Source: Burkholderia gladioli (GTDB taxonomy: Bacteria > Pseudomonadota > Gammaproteobacteria > Burkholderiales > Burkholderiaceae). Taken from it: a stretch of DNA of 64,000 nt. The DNA lies in NCBI RefSeq assembly GCF_000959725.1, contig NZ_CP009323.1:3968001-4032000 (forward strand), given 5' to 3'. Made by a program: the position numbers and the translations under genes. How positions within the stretch are numbered: the first letter of the stretch is position 1; every line of letters begins with the position of its first letter. The notes below the pieces were generated by a model that worked only from the letters and a program-made list of their open reading frames with translations, ran no database searches and was not told where the DNA came from. Of this stretch, positions 18,146 to 26,440 are shown one piece after another.

Positions 18146-20464
18146 TCAATGCTTCTTCGCGCCCTCCGCGGCCGCCTTCTTCATCTGCTGCGAGGCATTG
18201 AGCTGCGCGAACAGCTCCGAGCACGGCACGTCGCGGTTGTTGCTCGGCGCGATCAGCGGGATCAGCGCGGCGAACGGGTTGATGATGCCCAGGCCCACCG
18301 CAGCGCCGGCCCGCAAGGCCAGCGCGCCGACGTTGACGCCCACCTTCGGGTTCTTGAAGGTGCCCTTCACGTAGAGCGGCGAACGCAGCGAGAACACGCG
18401 GAAGCCCTTGGTCTGCGGATGGATCTGCAGGTCCATGCCCTCGTCGCGCAGGTTCACGTTGCCGTCGACGCGGATCACGGCGTCGTCGGTATCGAGCGCG
18501 AACAGCTTGGAGTTCAGGATGCCGTCGGTGGCGACGAAGTCGACCGCCGCGCAGTTGATCTTCACGTCGCGATTGCCGAACAGCTTCTCGTAGACCACGT
18601 TGGCGACGTTGAGCCCCGCCGCCTCCATCAGCAGCCGGCTGATCGCGCCGTCGGTGACCAGCGCCTTGACCTCGCCCGTCGAGGTGGCCGCCAGCGCGGC
18701 CGGCGAGTTGCCGGAAGCCGCCAGCGTGGCGTCGCCGTTGATCTCGCCGAAGGCCGATTGCATCACCTTCGCGGTCGGGAACAACTGCTTGAGCTTCAGG
18801 TGCCGCGCGGCCACCGAGAAGCGGCCCTTGAGCGGCGTGCCGCTGCCGTCGAGCCGCGCCTCGGTGGACAGCGTGCCGCCGGCCACGCCGAAGCGCAGCG
18901 GCGTGAGCGAGAGCACGCCGTCCTGCATCACGATATGGGTGTAGAGATCGCTGATCGGCAGGTCCTTGTTCTTGATCAGCTTGCGGCCCGTGAACTTCAC
19001 ATCGGCGTCCAGCGCCTTCCAGCGATCGGTGCGGAAGGTCTCGACCGGCAGCACGCGATCGGCAGGCTGCCTGGTGGTATCGCCGCGCGCGCGCTTGCTC
19101 GAGGCGCTGTCGGCGCCCACCACCGGCGCGAGATCCGAGAACTGCAGCAGGTTCGAGACCAGCTCGCCCGAGAGCAGCGGGCGCGGCGCGCGCTGCGCAT
19201 AGCTGAGCGTGCCATGCAGGTCGCTGCTGCCCACCCGGCCGTCGAAGTTCTCGTAGCGGAAGGTGCTGCCGTTGCGGCGGAACTGGCCGATCAGCCGGCC
19301 TTCGGTGGCATAGGGCGGCGTATCGGGCAGGGTGACGCCCGTCAGCGCGTACAGATGCGACATGCTGGTGCCCTGCAGCCAGAGCCGCAGGTCGATGGCG
19401 GCGAGCTGCATCGGGTCGGTCAGCGTGCCGACGATCGCCAGGCGCGTGTCGCCAGCCTTGATGTCGGCCTGCAGCGGGAACGGGCGGGTGGCGTCGCGCA
19501 CCGCGAGCACGCCGCCGATCTTGCCGGTGCCGTCGATCGGCACGTTCTTGTAGCGGCCCTTCACCACCAGGCCGAAGGCATAGGTCGGCGCGGGCGGCGT
19601 GGCGGCGGCACCGCTGGCCGCCGAGGCGGCAGCCACCGCGGCATCGGCGGACGAGGCGCTGCTCGCGGACGAGGCCTGCGCGACCGACGCGTCGCCGGCG
19701 GATGCGCCCGAGGCCGTCGAAGCCGCCGCGATCGAAACCGACGAGGCACCCGAAGCAGCGGAAGCCGCGGCCGCAGCCGACGCCGCCTCGATCTTCTTCG
19801 TCAGTTGCGCGGCCCCGGCCTTGCCGACGCGCTGCGCCGAGGCCGCGCGCGAGGTGGCCTCCTGCTGCTTGAGCACCTCGCCGAGCGGGATCGGCTGGCC
19901 GAGCGTGTCGATCGCGACATTCAGGTCGGCCTTGGTGATCGCGTCACGATAGCTCACCGTGCCCTTGGCGAAACCGAAATCGTGAAGCTCGACCTTCCAG
20001 GTCGACGGCTCGCCCGACTGCTTGAAGGAAAAGGTCCAGTTGTTGCGGCCGTCGGCGAGCCGCTCGATGTCGAGCGCGGGATTGACGATGTCGATCGAGG
20101 GGATCACCACGCGATGCGCGAGCAGCGGCAGCACGGCGAGGTCGAAATGCGCGGCGTCGAGCGTGGCGAAATGCGGGGATTTCGTCCAGTCGGGATTGCC
20201 GATCACGATGTTGTTGGCGGTGAAGCTCGGCCAGGGTATCCAGGCGCGCCAGCCGGTTTCGCCGGAGGGACGGCGCCAGCCGACCTTGAGGTCGCCCTGG
20301 ATCGCGAACGGCCGGCCGATCTCGGTGCTGACGCGTTCGTTGATATACGGCCTCGCGCGATTCCAGTCGAACGTGAGGATGAAGACGACGAGCGCGGCGA
20401 TCAGCACCAGGATGATGCCGACGATCCAGGCCGCCGATTTGCCGATGACTCGGGTAAGCGTCAT
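18146..20464 (-). CDS. AsmA-family inner-membrane-anchored protein
   Basis: A 772-residue protein with one N-terminal membrane anchor (about 12–31) followed by a large periplasmic part. AsmA-family proteins resemble bridge-like lipid carriers linking inner and outer membranes. Conserved AsmA-like stretches include FDWNRARPYINERVSTEIGRP, the central QADIKAGDTRLAIVGTLTDP and the C-terminal VNVGALALRAG region. ATG 20464 with TGGAGC seven bases upstream is preferred over the longer frame to 20509. Unusual is an Ala/Ser-only linker (226–292), encoded at 19589–19789, splitting the AsmA domain. The gene is divergent from the FetAB-like transporter. Exact cargo unknown. Confidence 0.85.
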   Translation of the reverse strand: MTLTRVIGKSAAWIVGIILVLIAALVVFILTFDWNRARPYINERVSTEIGRPFAIQGDLKVGWRRPSGETGWRAWIPWPSFTANNIVIGNPDWTKSPHFATLDAAHFDLAVLPLLAHRVVIPSIDIVNPALDIERLADGRNNWTFSFKQSGEPSTWKVELHDFGFAKGTVSYRDAITKADLNVAIDTLGQPIPLGEVLKQQEATSRAASAQRVGKAGAAQLTKKIEAASAAAAASAASGASSVSIAAASTASGASAGDASVAQASSASSASSADAAVAAASAASGAAATPPAPTYAFGLVVKGRYKNVPIDGTGKIGGVLAVRDATRPFPLQADIKAGDTRLAIVGTLTDPMQLAAIDLRLWLQGTSMSHLYALTGVTLPDTPPYATEGRLIGQFRRNGSTFRYENFDGRVGSSDLHGTLSYAQRAPRPLLSGELVSNLLQFSDLAPVVGADSASSKRARGDTTRQPADRVLPVETFRTDRWKALDADVKFTGRKLIKNKDLPISDLYTHIVMQDGVLSLTPLRFGVAGGTLSTEARLDGSGTPLKGRFSVAARHLKLKQLFPTAKVMQSAFGEINGDATLAASGNSPAALAATSTGEVKALVTDGAISRLLMEAAGLNVANVVYEKLFGNRDVKINCAAVDFVATDGILNSKLFALDTDDAVIRVDGNVNLRDEGMDLQIHPQTKGFRVFSLRSPLYVKGTFKNPKVGVNVGALALRAGAAVGLGIINPFAALIPLIAPSNNRDVPCSELFAQLNASQQMKKAAAEGAKKH
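19589..19789 (-). repeat. Ala/Ser low-complexity linker within the AsmA-like gene
   Basis: About 67 codons (residues 226–292) read almost only Ala and Ser with scattered Gly, Thr and Val, as irregular Ala-Ser-Ala-Ser units. The underlying DNA is GC-rich near-repeat sequence on both strands and is prone to slippage. It is likely a flexible periplasmic linker. Confidence 0.75.
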
Positions 20465-20596
20465 GCCGGGCTCCAGTTTTTTCTTATCGAGACAAGACAA
20501 CGGGCGCAAGGCCGCGCCAGACGACTTGCAAGCAGGTTATCGGTATTATGGCATCGCGCGCGAGGCGTCCTTCTCCCTTTACCATTTCTTGCATTT

Positions 20597-21316
20597 ATGA
20601 CACCAGCCGGCCTGATCGAAGCCCGCGGCCTGACCCGTCGCGACCCAGTCTCGCAAAGGGTGTTGGTGGCGCCGACCGACTTTCTTCTCGCCGCGGGCAT
20701 GCGCGTTGCTGTCACCGGTCCGTCCGGATCGGGCAAGAGCGTGTTCCTGCGCGCGCTCGCCCTGCTCGATCCGATCGACGGCGGCGCCCTGCTCTGGCGC
20801 GGCGCACCGGTTGCGCGCGCATCGATCACGCGCTACCGCCGCGGCGTCGCCTATCTGCGCCAGCGCCCTGCCGCCTTCGACGACGGCAGCGTCGAGGATC
20901 TGCTGCGCTACCCGTATTCGCTGGCCGTCTATGGCGACCTGCGCTTCGATCGCGCCCGCGTGGCCGAGCTCGCGATTCGCGCCGGCCGCGCCGACGATTT
21001 TCTCGACCAGGCCGCCAGCGAACTGTCGGGCGGCGAGGCGCAGATCGCCGCGCTGCTGCGCGTGCTGCAGCTCGAACCCGAGGTGCTGCTGCTCGACGAA
21101 CCGACCGCCGCGCTCGATCCCGAATCGGCGCGCGCGGTCGAGACGCTGGTGACGGCGTGGTTCGAGGCCGCGCCCGAGGCGCGCGCCTATATGTGGGTCT
21201 CGCACGATCCGGCGCAGGCGGCCCGGGTCGGCTCGCGCCAGGTGAGGATGCGCGCCGGCGTGCTCGGCGACGCCGACGAGCCGGGCAGCCAGGACCAAGA
21301 CGAGGCAGCGCGATGA
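20597..21316 (+). CDS. fetA: ABC transporter ATP-binding protein, FetA/YbbL-like
   Basis: A 239-residue ATPase with Walker A GPSGSGKS, signature LSGGEAQ, Walker [16 protein letters not shown] and H-loop WVSHD. It resembles YbbL/FetA, which with FetB exports iron or supports peroxide tolerance in E. coli. ATG 20597 starts the compact domain; the ribosome binding site is poor. The frame is open far upstream as shadow of the AsmA gene. Its stop overlaps the permease start by four bases (ATGA), so the two are translationally coupled. TATTAT at 20544–20549 resembles a -10 box without a well-spaced -35. Confidence 0.8.
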   Translation: MTPAGLIEARGLTRRDPVSQRVLVAPTDFLLAAGMRVAVTGPSGSGKSVFLRALALLDPIDGGALLWRGAPVARASITRYRRGVAYLRQRPAAFDDGSVEDLLRYPYSLAVYGDLRFDRARVAELAIRAGRADDFLDQAASELSGGEAQIAALLRVLQLEPEVLLLDEPTAALDPESARAVETLVTAWFEAAPEARAYMWVSHDPAQAARVGSRQVRMRAGVLGDADEPGSQDQDEAAR

Positions 21317-22131
21317 GCCCGGTACTGCAGGACCTGAGCCTCGGCGACGTGGCGATCGCCGCCGCGCTGGTGGCGGTCAATGGCGCGCTGTCCTTCGCGC
21401 TGTCGCTGGGCCTGGGCCGCCAGTTGGCGATCGCCGCGGTGCGCACCGTGGTGCAGTTGCTCGCGATCGGTTACGTGCTGGGCTGGGTGTTCGGTCATCC
21501 GAGCTGGACCGTGGTGCTGCCGCTGATGATCCTGATGACGCTGGTGGCCGGCTTCGCCGGCGCCGCGCGCGGCGAGCGCACCTACGCGGGCCAGCGCATC
21601 GACAGCATCGTGTCGATCTGGGCGGGTTCCTGGGCGGTCGGCGCGGTCGGGCTGTTCGTGGTGATCCGCATCCATCCCTGGTACGAGCCGCAGTATGCGA
21701 TCCCGATCCTCGGCATGATCCTCGGCAATGCGCTGACCGGCGTCGGGCTCGGCGTCGAACGCATGACGGGCGAGCTGACCGCGCGGCGCGACCGCATCGA
21801 GACCGCGCTGGCGCTCGGCGCGACGCGCTGGGAAGCAGCCCGGGACGCCGCGCGCCAGGCCGTGCGCGCCGGCATGCTGCCGACCCTGAACCAGATGGCG
21901 GTGGTCGGCATCGTCAGCCTGCCGGGCATGATGACGGGCCAGGTGCTGGCCGGTCAGCCCCCCCTGCAGGCGGTGCGCTACCAGATCGTGGTCATGTTCC
22001 TGATCGCGGCGGCCTCGGCGCTGGGCACGGTCGGCGCGGTGCTGCAGACCTACCGGCGCCTGTTCTCGGCCGACCACCGCTTCCTGTCCGCGCGCCTGGT
22101 CGAGCGCAAGCCGCGCAGGAAGCGGCGCTGA
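21313..22131 (+). CDS. fetB: ABC transporter permease, FetB/UPF0014-like
   Basis: A 272-residue permease with about seven hydrophobic segments, of the UPF0014/FetB family. Family marks include QLLAIGYVLGWVF, PILGMILGNALTGVGLGVERM and the loop ETALALGATRWEAARDA (EAA-like contact with the ATPase), then GIVSLPGMMTGQVLAG. It overlaps the ATPase gene by four bases. It is probably part of an iron or metal exporter; metal specificity is by homology only. The C-terminus is a basic Arg/Lys tail. A hairpin, oriented for the following minus gene, lies downstream. Confidence 0.82.
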   Translation: MSPVLQDLSLGDVAIAAALVAVNGALSFALSLGLGRQLAIAAVRTVVQLLAIGYVLGWVFGHPSWTVVLPLMILMTLVAGFAGAARGERTYAGQRIDSIVSIWAGSWAVGAVGLFVVIRIHPWYEPQYAIPILGMILGNALTGVGLGVERMTGELTARRDRIETALALGATRWEAARDAARQAVRAGMLPTLNQMAVVGIVSLPGMMTGQVLAGQPPLQAVRYQIVVMFLIAAASALGTVGAVLQTYRRLFSADHRFLSARLVERKPRRKRR

Positions 22132-22213
22132 ACGGCGCCTCGGCGAGCGGCCGAGGAGAGACAAGACAAGGCGAGGCGAGGCGAGGCTTACGACAGGCGA
22201 TCACGACACGCGC

Positions 22214-22245
22214 AAAAACGCGCCGCGCCAACCGGCACGGCGCGT
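22214..22245 (-). terminator. Intrinsic terminator for the secreted protein gene
   Basis: ACGCGCCG (22218–22225) pairs with CGGCGCGT (22238–22245). On the minus strand a T-run follows the stem (22214–22218). It lies 56 bases after the stop at 22301. Confidence 0.75.
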
Positions 22246-22300
22246 CGCGCTTCATCACATCGGTCAATGCCGCCGCGCCGGGCGGCGCGAGACACTCAAC

Positions 22301-22849
22301 TCACGGCTGGATCGATACCGTCACGCGCGTGCCGTCGCTCATCGCGATGGTCTTCGCGCCGCCGCGCGTCGAGAGCGAGACGCGCTTGACCTCGCTGACG
22401 GTAACCGGCTTCGGGCACTGCAGGGTCTTGCCATCGGCGCTCACCGAGGTGGTGCCGTCGGGCGCGCTGGCCTGGAAGCTGATCTGCACCGTGGCCATGC
22501 CCTTGGCGTCGACCGAGGGCGCGAGCCGCACCTGGGTCTGTCGGACCATCGCGCCGTTCGCGTCGCGCGGCAGGGAATCGGCATCAGGGCAACCGTCAGG
22601 CATCGCCACCGCGCCCGAGGGCGGCACCGACTTCCAGTTGAAGTCGTCGGTTTCGCCCGAGCGGATCTTGCGCGTTTCCTCGGAGGCGCCGAAGCGCTTC
22701 GAATCGACCTTCACCGTGTACTGGAGCTGGCCGTCGTTGCCGCCGCTGGCGCTGCCCTTGATCGGCGGCGCCGCGTTCGCGGCGGAGCTGGCGAGGGCCG
22801 CCGCGAAGGCGACGGCGCACACGGCGACGCACGGAATACGCAGGCTCAT
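22301..22849 (-). CDS. Secreted protein of unknown function
   Basis: A 182-residue protein with a clear signal peptide (about 1–26, ending ANA-APP). The mature part is mostly beta-prone and polar. It has two cysteines (in DGCPDADSLP and LQCPKPVTVSEV) that could form a periplasmic disulfide. I do not recognise a characterised family; it may belong to a Burkholderia-specific DUF group. The start is ATG 22849 with a GGAGGAC-type site just upstream (minus). It has its own terminator and is not obviously linked to the neighbouring iron transporter or oxidoreductase. Confidence 0.7.
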   Translation of the reverse strand: MSLRIPCVAVCAVAFAAALASSAANAAPPIKGSASGGNDGQLQYTVKVDSKRFGASEETRKIRSGETDDFNWKSVPPSGAVAMPDGCPDADSLPRDANGAMVRQTQVRLAPSVDAKGMATVQISFQASAPDGTTSVSADGKTLQCPKPVTVSEVKRVSLSTRGGAKTIAMSDGTRVTVSIQP

Positions 22850-23189
22850 GCTGTCCTCCTGATATTGCGCCGCCGAGCGGGCGGCGCCTGGTTATATGGC
22901 AAGACACGATGCACGCGGATATCCAGTCTAATCGCAAGCGGCGGCTTCGGTGACGCTTGTATGGAGCATGTTGTGGTGGCGTCACGCGCACGGCGCGACG
23001 AGGCATCGGCGCCCTGCGCGAGCGCGGCCGCCGATGGCGCGCCGCAGCATGTCGCGCCGTCGCGTAGCCACGCTCGACGACAAAGGCCGCCACGCATCGC
23101 GCGGCGGCCTTTGTCGTTGCAACGCAAGATGGCCAGGGCGGATCGGCCGGCGCAAACCCGCCGCCCTCGCCGCCCCGTCACGCGCCGCG

Positions 23190-24206
23190 TCAGAACCCGC
23201 TCAGCACCAGCTTGCCGATCGCGCGCCCGGCCTCGAGCAGGCGGTGCGCCTCGCGCAGGTTCGCGGCGTTGATGGCGCCGAGCTGCTGGCCGACCGTGGC
23301 GCGCAGCGTGCCCGCATCGACCAGCCGCGCCACCTCGGTCAGCAGCTTGTGCTGCTCGATCATGTCGGGCGTGCCGAACATCGAGCGCGTGAACATGAAC
23401 TCCCAGTGGAAGGCCGCGCTCTTCGCCTTGAGCTGCTCGACGGGCACCGGCTTGGCGTTCTCGACGATGGTGCAGATGCCGCCCTGCGGCTTGACGATCT
23501 CGGCGGCCGCCGGGAAATGGCGGTCGGTATCGTTGAACACCAGCACGTAGTCGACCGACTCGAAGCCGGCCGCGCGGATCTGCGCCGGCAGGTCGCCGAA
23601 GTGGTCGACCACGTGGTCGGCACCCAGCTCGAGCACCCATTTGGCCGACTCGGGACGCGAGGCGGTGGCGATCACCGTGAGCTGGCCGAGCTGCTTGGCG
23701 AGCTGGATGCCGATCGAGCCGACCCCGCCCGCGCCGCCGATCACCAGCACGGTCTTGCCCGCGTCGCGGCCTTGCGGCGACACCTTCAGGCGGTCGAACA
23801 GGGCCTCCCAGGCGGTGATCGCCGTCAACGGCAGCGCGGCGGCCGCCGCGAAGTCGAGCGAGGCCGGCTTGAGCGCGACGATCCGCTCGTCGACCAGGTG
23901 GTACTCGCTGTTCGCGCCGGGCCGCGTAATGCTGCCGGCGTAATAGACCGGATCGCCGACCCGGAACAGCGTGACCTCGGGGCCGACCGCGGCCACCGTG
24001 CCGGCCGCGTCCCAGCCCAGCACGCGCGGGCTGGACTCCACCTTGTCCTTGGGCGCGCGCACCTTGGTGTCGACCGGGTTGACCGACACCGCCTCGACCT
24101 TGACCAGCAGGTCGCGGCCGCTCGGCGCGGGGGTGGGCAGCTCGACGTCGACCAGCGACTGCGGGTCGTCGATCGGGAGGTAACGGGTCAGGCCAATCGC
24201 TTTCAT
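23190..24206 (-). CDS. Zinc-type quinone oxidoreductase (MDR family)
   Basis: A 338-residue medium-chain dehydrogenase/reductase of the zinc-type alcohol dehydrogenase-like (YogA/QOR) group. The N-terminal GroES-like domain carries SVNPVDTKVRAP and VLGWDAAGTVAAVGPEV. The Rossmann fold carries the nucleotide motif GGAGGVGSIGIQLAKQ, which suits NADPH. No zinc ligand set is evident. It likely reduces quinones or enones. ATG 24206 with GAGGAGC upstream is clear; the longer frame to 24647 is shadow. It is divergent from a LysR gene 113 bases away, the classic arrangement of a LysR regulator and its target. Confidence 0.85.
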   Translation of the reverse strand: MKAIGLTRYLPIDDPQSLVDVELPTPAPSGRDLLVKVEAVSVNPVDTKVRAPKDKVESSPRVLGWDAAGTVAAVGPEVTLFRVGDPVYYAGSITRPGANSEYHLVDERIVALKPASLDFAAAAALPLTAITAWEALFDRLKVSPQGRDAGKTVLVIGGAGGVGSIGIQLAKQLGQLTVIATASRPESAKWVLELGADHVVDHFGDLPAQIRAAGFESVDYVLVFNDTDRHFPAAAEIVKPQGGICTIVENAKPVPVEQLKAKSAAFHWEFMFTRSMFGTPDMIEQHKLLTEVARLVDAGTLRATVGQQLGAINAANLREAHRLLEAGRAIGKLVLSGF

Positions 24207-24318
24207 ATGCTTGCTCCTCGATGGGGAAACGGATGCTTCGATGGAGGCCATCCTACGCGGCCCGATCCCGGAGAAAAACCGACATAATGCCGGAAACATT
24301 TTTTGGGAAATCCGGATA

Positions 24319-25287
24319 ATGAGCGAGCCTCGCGATCCCCGGACCACGCCTGCCGACAAACCGCTCGACCTGCTCGACGTCGCGCTGTTCGTGCGCGCCG
24401 CGTTGCTGGCCAATGTCTCGGCGGCCGGCCGCGAGTTCGGCGTGTCGGCCACGGTGGCCAGCAGCCGGCTGGCCCAGCTCGAACGCCAGCTCGGCGCGCG
24501 GTTGCTGCATCGCACCACCCGGCGCGTGACGCTGACCCAGGACGGCGAGCTGTTCCTCGCGCGTGCCCAGACGCTGCTCGATGCGGCCGACTCGGCCCGA
24601 GCGGCGGTCGGCCGGGCGCGCGGCGAGCCGCATGGCCGCCTGCGCATCTCGATGTCCTCCTCGTTCGGCCGCCAACATGTGGCGCCGGTGATCCCGGCCT
24701 TCCTGCGCCGCTACCCGCAAGTCTCGATCGACCTGCGCCTGTCCGACGAGATCGTCGACCTGGTCGACGAGGGCATCGACCTGGCGATCCGGCTCGGCGC
24801 GCTGCGCGATTCGAGCCTGGTGGCGCGGCGCCTGGCGGTGAATCGCCGCGTGGTCTGCGCCTCGCCGGCCTACCTGGCCGAACACGGCACGCCCCATCAT
24901 CCGGCCGACCTGGCGCGCCACGAATGCGTGGTGCTCGGCGACCAGCGCGACTGGGCCTTCGAGACGCCGGCCGGCCCGCTCACGGTGCGCGTCGGCGGGC
25001 GCCTGGTGGCCAGCAACGGCGAGGCGATCCGCGAGGCGCTGGTGGACGGCTTCGGCATCGCCATCAAGTCCACCTGGGACGTCGGCCCGAACCTGCGCGA
25101 CGGCTCGCTGGTGCCCGTGCTGGCCGACTACCCGCTCGCCGAGCCCTCGGCGATCTGGGCGGTCTACCCGAGCCGCGCCTTCGTGCCCTTGAAGCTGACC
25201 GCCTTCATCGATTTCATCGCCGCGCATTTCGGCGATCCGCCCTATTGGGATCGCGAGGGCGGCGTCGCGCCCCGGGTGCCGCGCTAG
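24319..25287 (+). CDS. LysR-family regulator of the divergent oxidoreductase
   Basis: A 322-residue LysR regulator with an N-terminal winged helix-turn-helix (about 16–75: AGREFGVSATVASSRLAQLE, then LLHRTTRRVTLTQDG) and a ligand-binding domain with SMSSSFGRQHVAP. ATG 24319 is preferred; an earlier in-frame ATG at 24211 would extend into the promoter gap and over the divergent gene's leader. The 113-base gap to the quinone oxidoreductase gene is AT-richer near 24290–24310 and should contain the shared LysR operator. The inducer is unknown; by analogy it may be an electrophile or quinone. Confidence 0.85.
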   Translation: MSEPRDPRTTPADKPLDLLDVALFVRAALLANVSAAGREFGVSATVASSRLAQLERQLGARLLHRTTRRVTLTQDGELFLARAQTLLDAADSARAAVGRARGEPHGRLRISMSSSFGRQHVAPVIPAFLRRYPQVSIDLRLSDEIVDLVDEGIDLAIRLGALRDSSLVARRLAVNRRVVCASPAYLAEHGTPHHPADLARHECVVLGDQRDWAFETPAGPLTVRVGGRLVASNGEAIREALVDGFGIAIKSTWDVGPNLRDGSLVPVLADYPLAEPSAIWAVYPSRAFVPLKLTAFIDFIAAHFGDPPYWDREGGVAPRVPR

Positions 25288-25417
25288 CGCGGCCGAAACC
25301 GGAAATCGCTCAGGACGACGAAACCGACGATCCGCGCCGGGCCGTCGCACTGCACGGCCTTGGCGCCGCCCTGCCCGGCGCCGCGCCGAAACCGGCGGCC
25401 GGGCCGCGCCGACCGGC

Positions 25418-25423
25418 TACAAT
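25418..25423 (+). promoter_or_regulatory. Likely -10 box of serB
   Basis: TACAAT, one base from the sigma-70 -10 consensus, lies 53 bases before the serB start in very GC-rich DNA. No good -35 is seen at standard spacing. Confidence 0.45.
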
Positions 25424-25475
25424 AGCGGCCTTCCCGGCGCGCGAGGCGCGCCGTCCCCGTCTCACGCGACCCGTC

Positions 25476-26321
25476 ATGACCACGAATCTCGTCATCCAGA
25501 GCCCCGCGCCGCTGTCCCCGGTCCACCACAAAACCCTGCTCGCGCTGGCACGCGGCACCGGCCTCGCCTCGATCGACGAACAGGCGATCCGCATCGAGGG
25601 CGCGCAGCGCGCGCAGGCACCCGACATCGCCGTCTATTGCGGCACCCACGGCCTCGATTACGCCTTCGTCGAGGCGGGCCGCCGGCTCGGCGATTTCGGG
25701 CTGGTCGCGATGGACATGGATTCGACGCTGATCACCATCGAGTGCATCGACGAGATCGCCGATTTCTGCGGCCTCAAGGCCGAGGTCGCCGCGATCACCG
25801 AAGCCTCGATGCGCGGCGAGATCAAGGATTTCAACGAGAGCCTGACGCGTCGCGTCGCGCTGCTGGCCGGGCTCGAGGCCAGCGCGCTGGAGCGTGTCTA
25901 CGAGGAGCGGCTGCAACTGTCGCCGGGCGCCGAGGCGATGCTGGCCGGCGCCCGCGCCGCCGGCCTCAAGACCCTGCTGGTGTCGGGCGGCTTCAGCTTC
26001 TTCACCGAGCGGCTCAAGGCACGGCTCGGCCTCGACTTCACCCGGGCCAACACGCTCGAGATCGTCGACGGCAAGCTGACCGGCAAGGTGCTCGGCGAGA
26101 TCGTCAATGCCGAGGTCAAGGCGCGCACCGTGCGCGAGACCTGCGCGACGCTCGGCTTCGAGCCCGCGCGCGCGATCGCGATGGGCGACGGCTCGAACGA
26201 CCTGGCGATGATGGCCACCGCCGGCTTCTCGGTGGCGTTCCGCGCCAAGCCCGTGGTCCGCGAGGCGGCCAGCGTCGCATTCGACCACGTCGGCCTCGAC
26301 GGCCTGCTGCGCCTGTTTTGA
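25476..26321 (+). CDS. serB: Phosphoserine phosphatase
   Basis: A 281-residue HAD-superfamily enzyme for the last step of serine synthesis (O-phosphoserine to serine). The nucleophile motif DMDSTLI holds D80 and D82 (MDMDSTLITIEC). Motif II is the Ser in LLVSGGFSFF, and the metal-binding motif III is GDGSNDLAMM. The cap region between has the typical EASMRGEIKDFNESLTRRV. ATG 25476 is chosen because the preceding frame is shadow of the LysR gene. A TACAAT box lies 53 bases upstream. It ends at a 17-bp bidirectional terminator shared with metC. Confidence 0.93.
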   Translation: MTTNLVIQSPAPLSPVHHKTLLALARGTGLASIDEQAIRIEGAQRAQAPDIAVYCGTHGLDYAFVEAGRRLGDFGLVAMDMDSTLITIECIDEIADFCGLKAEVAAITEASMRGEIKDFNESLTRRVALLAGLEASALERVYEERLQLSPGAEAMLAGARAAGLKTLLVSGGFSFFTERLKARLGLDFTRANTLEIVDGKLTGKVLGEIVNAEVKARTVRETCATLGFEPARAIAMGDGSNDLAMMATAGFSVAFRAKPVVREAASVAFDHVGLDGLLRLF

Positions 26322-26361
26322 AGCGCCGCGCTCGCCCCCGGCGCAAGCCGCCAGGCCCATG

Positions 26362-26399
26362 AAAAATGGCAGATCGGCTCCGGCCGATCTGCCATTTTT
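26362..26399. terminator. Bidirectional terminator (serB / metC)
   Basis: Seventeen-base perfect arms (26362–26378 with 26383–26399) with a 4-base loop, A5 at one end and T6 at the other, between convergent genes. Confidence 0.92.
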
Positions 26400-26440
26400 T
26401 TCGGCGCGCCGGCCGGACGAAGGGCCGGCGATGCCGCCGT

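Noticed and set aside
17861..20596. Apparent long fusion upstream of the FetA-like ATPase
   Set aside because: The frame is open by composition only; this part is antisense to the AsmA-like gene, and the ATPase domain begins at 20597.
22165..22190. Tandem GGCGA units after the FetB-like gene
   Set aside because: Only three or four 5-base copies; too short to be a meaningful satellite, likely chance in GC-rich DNA.
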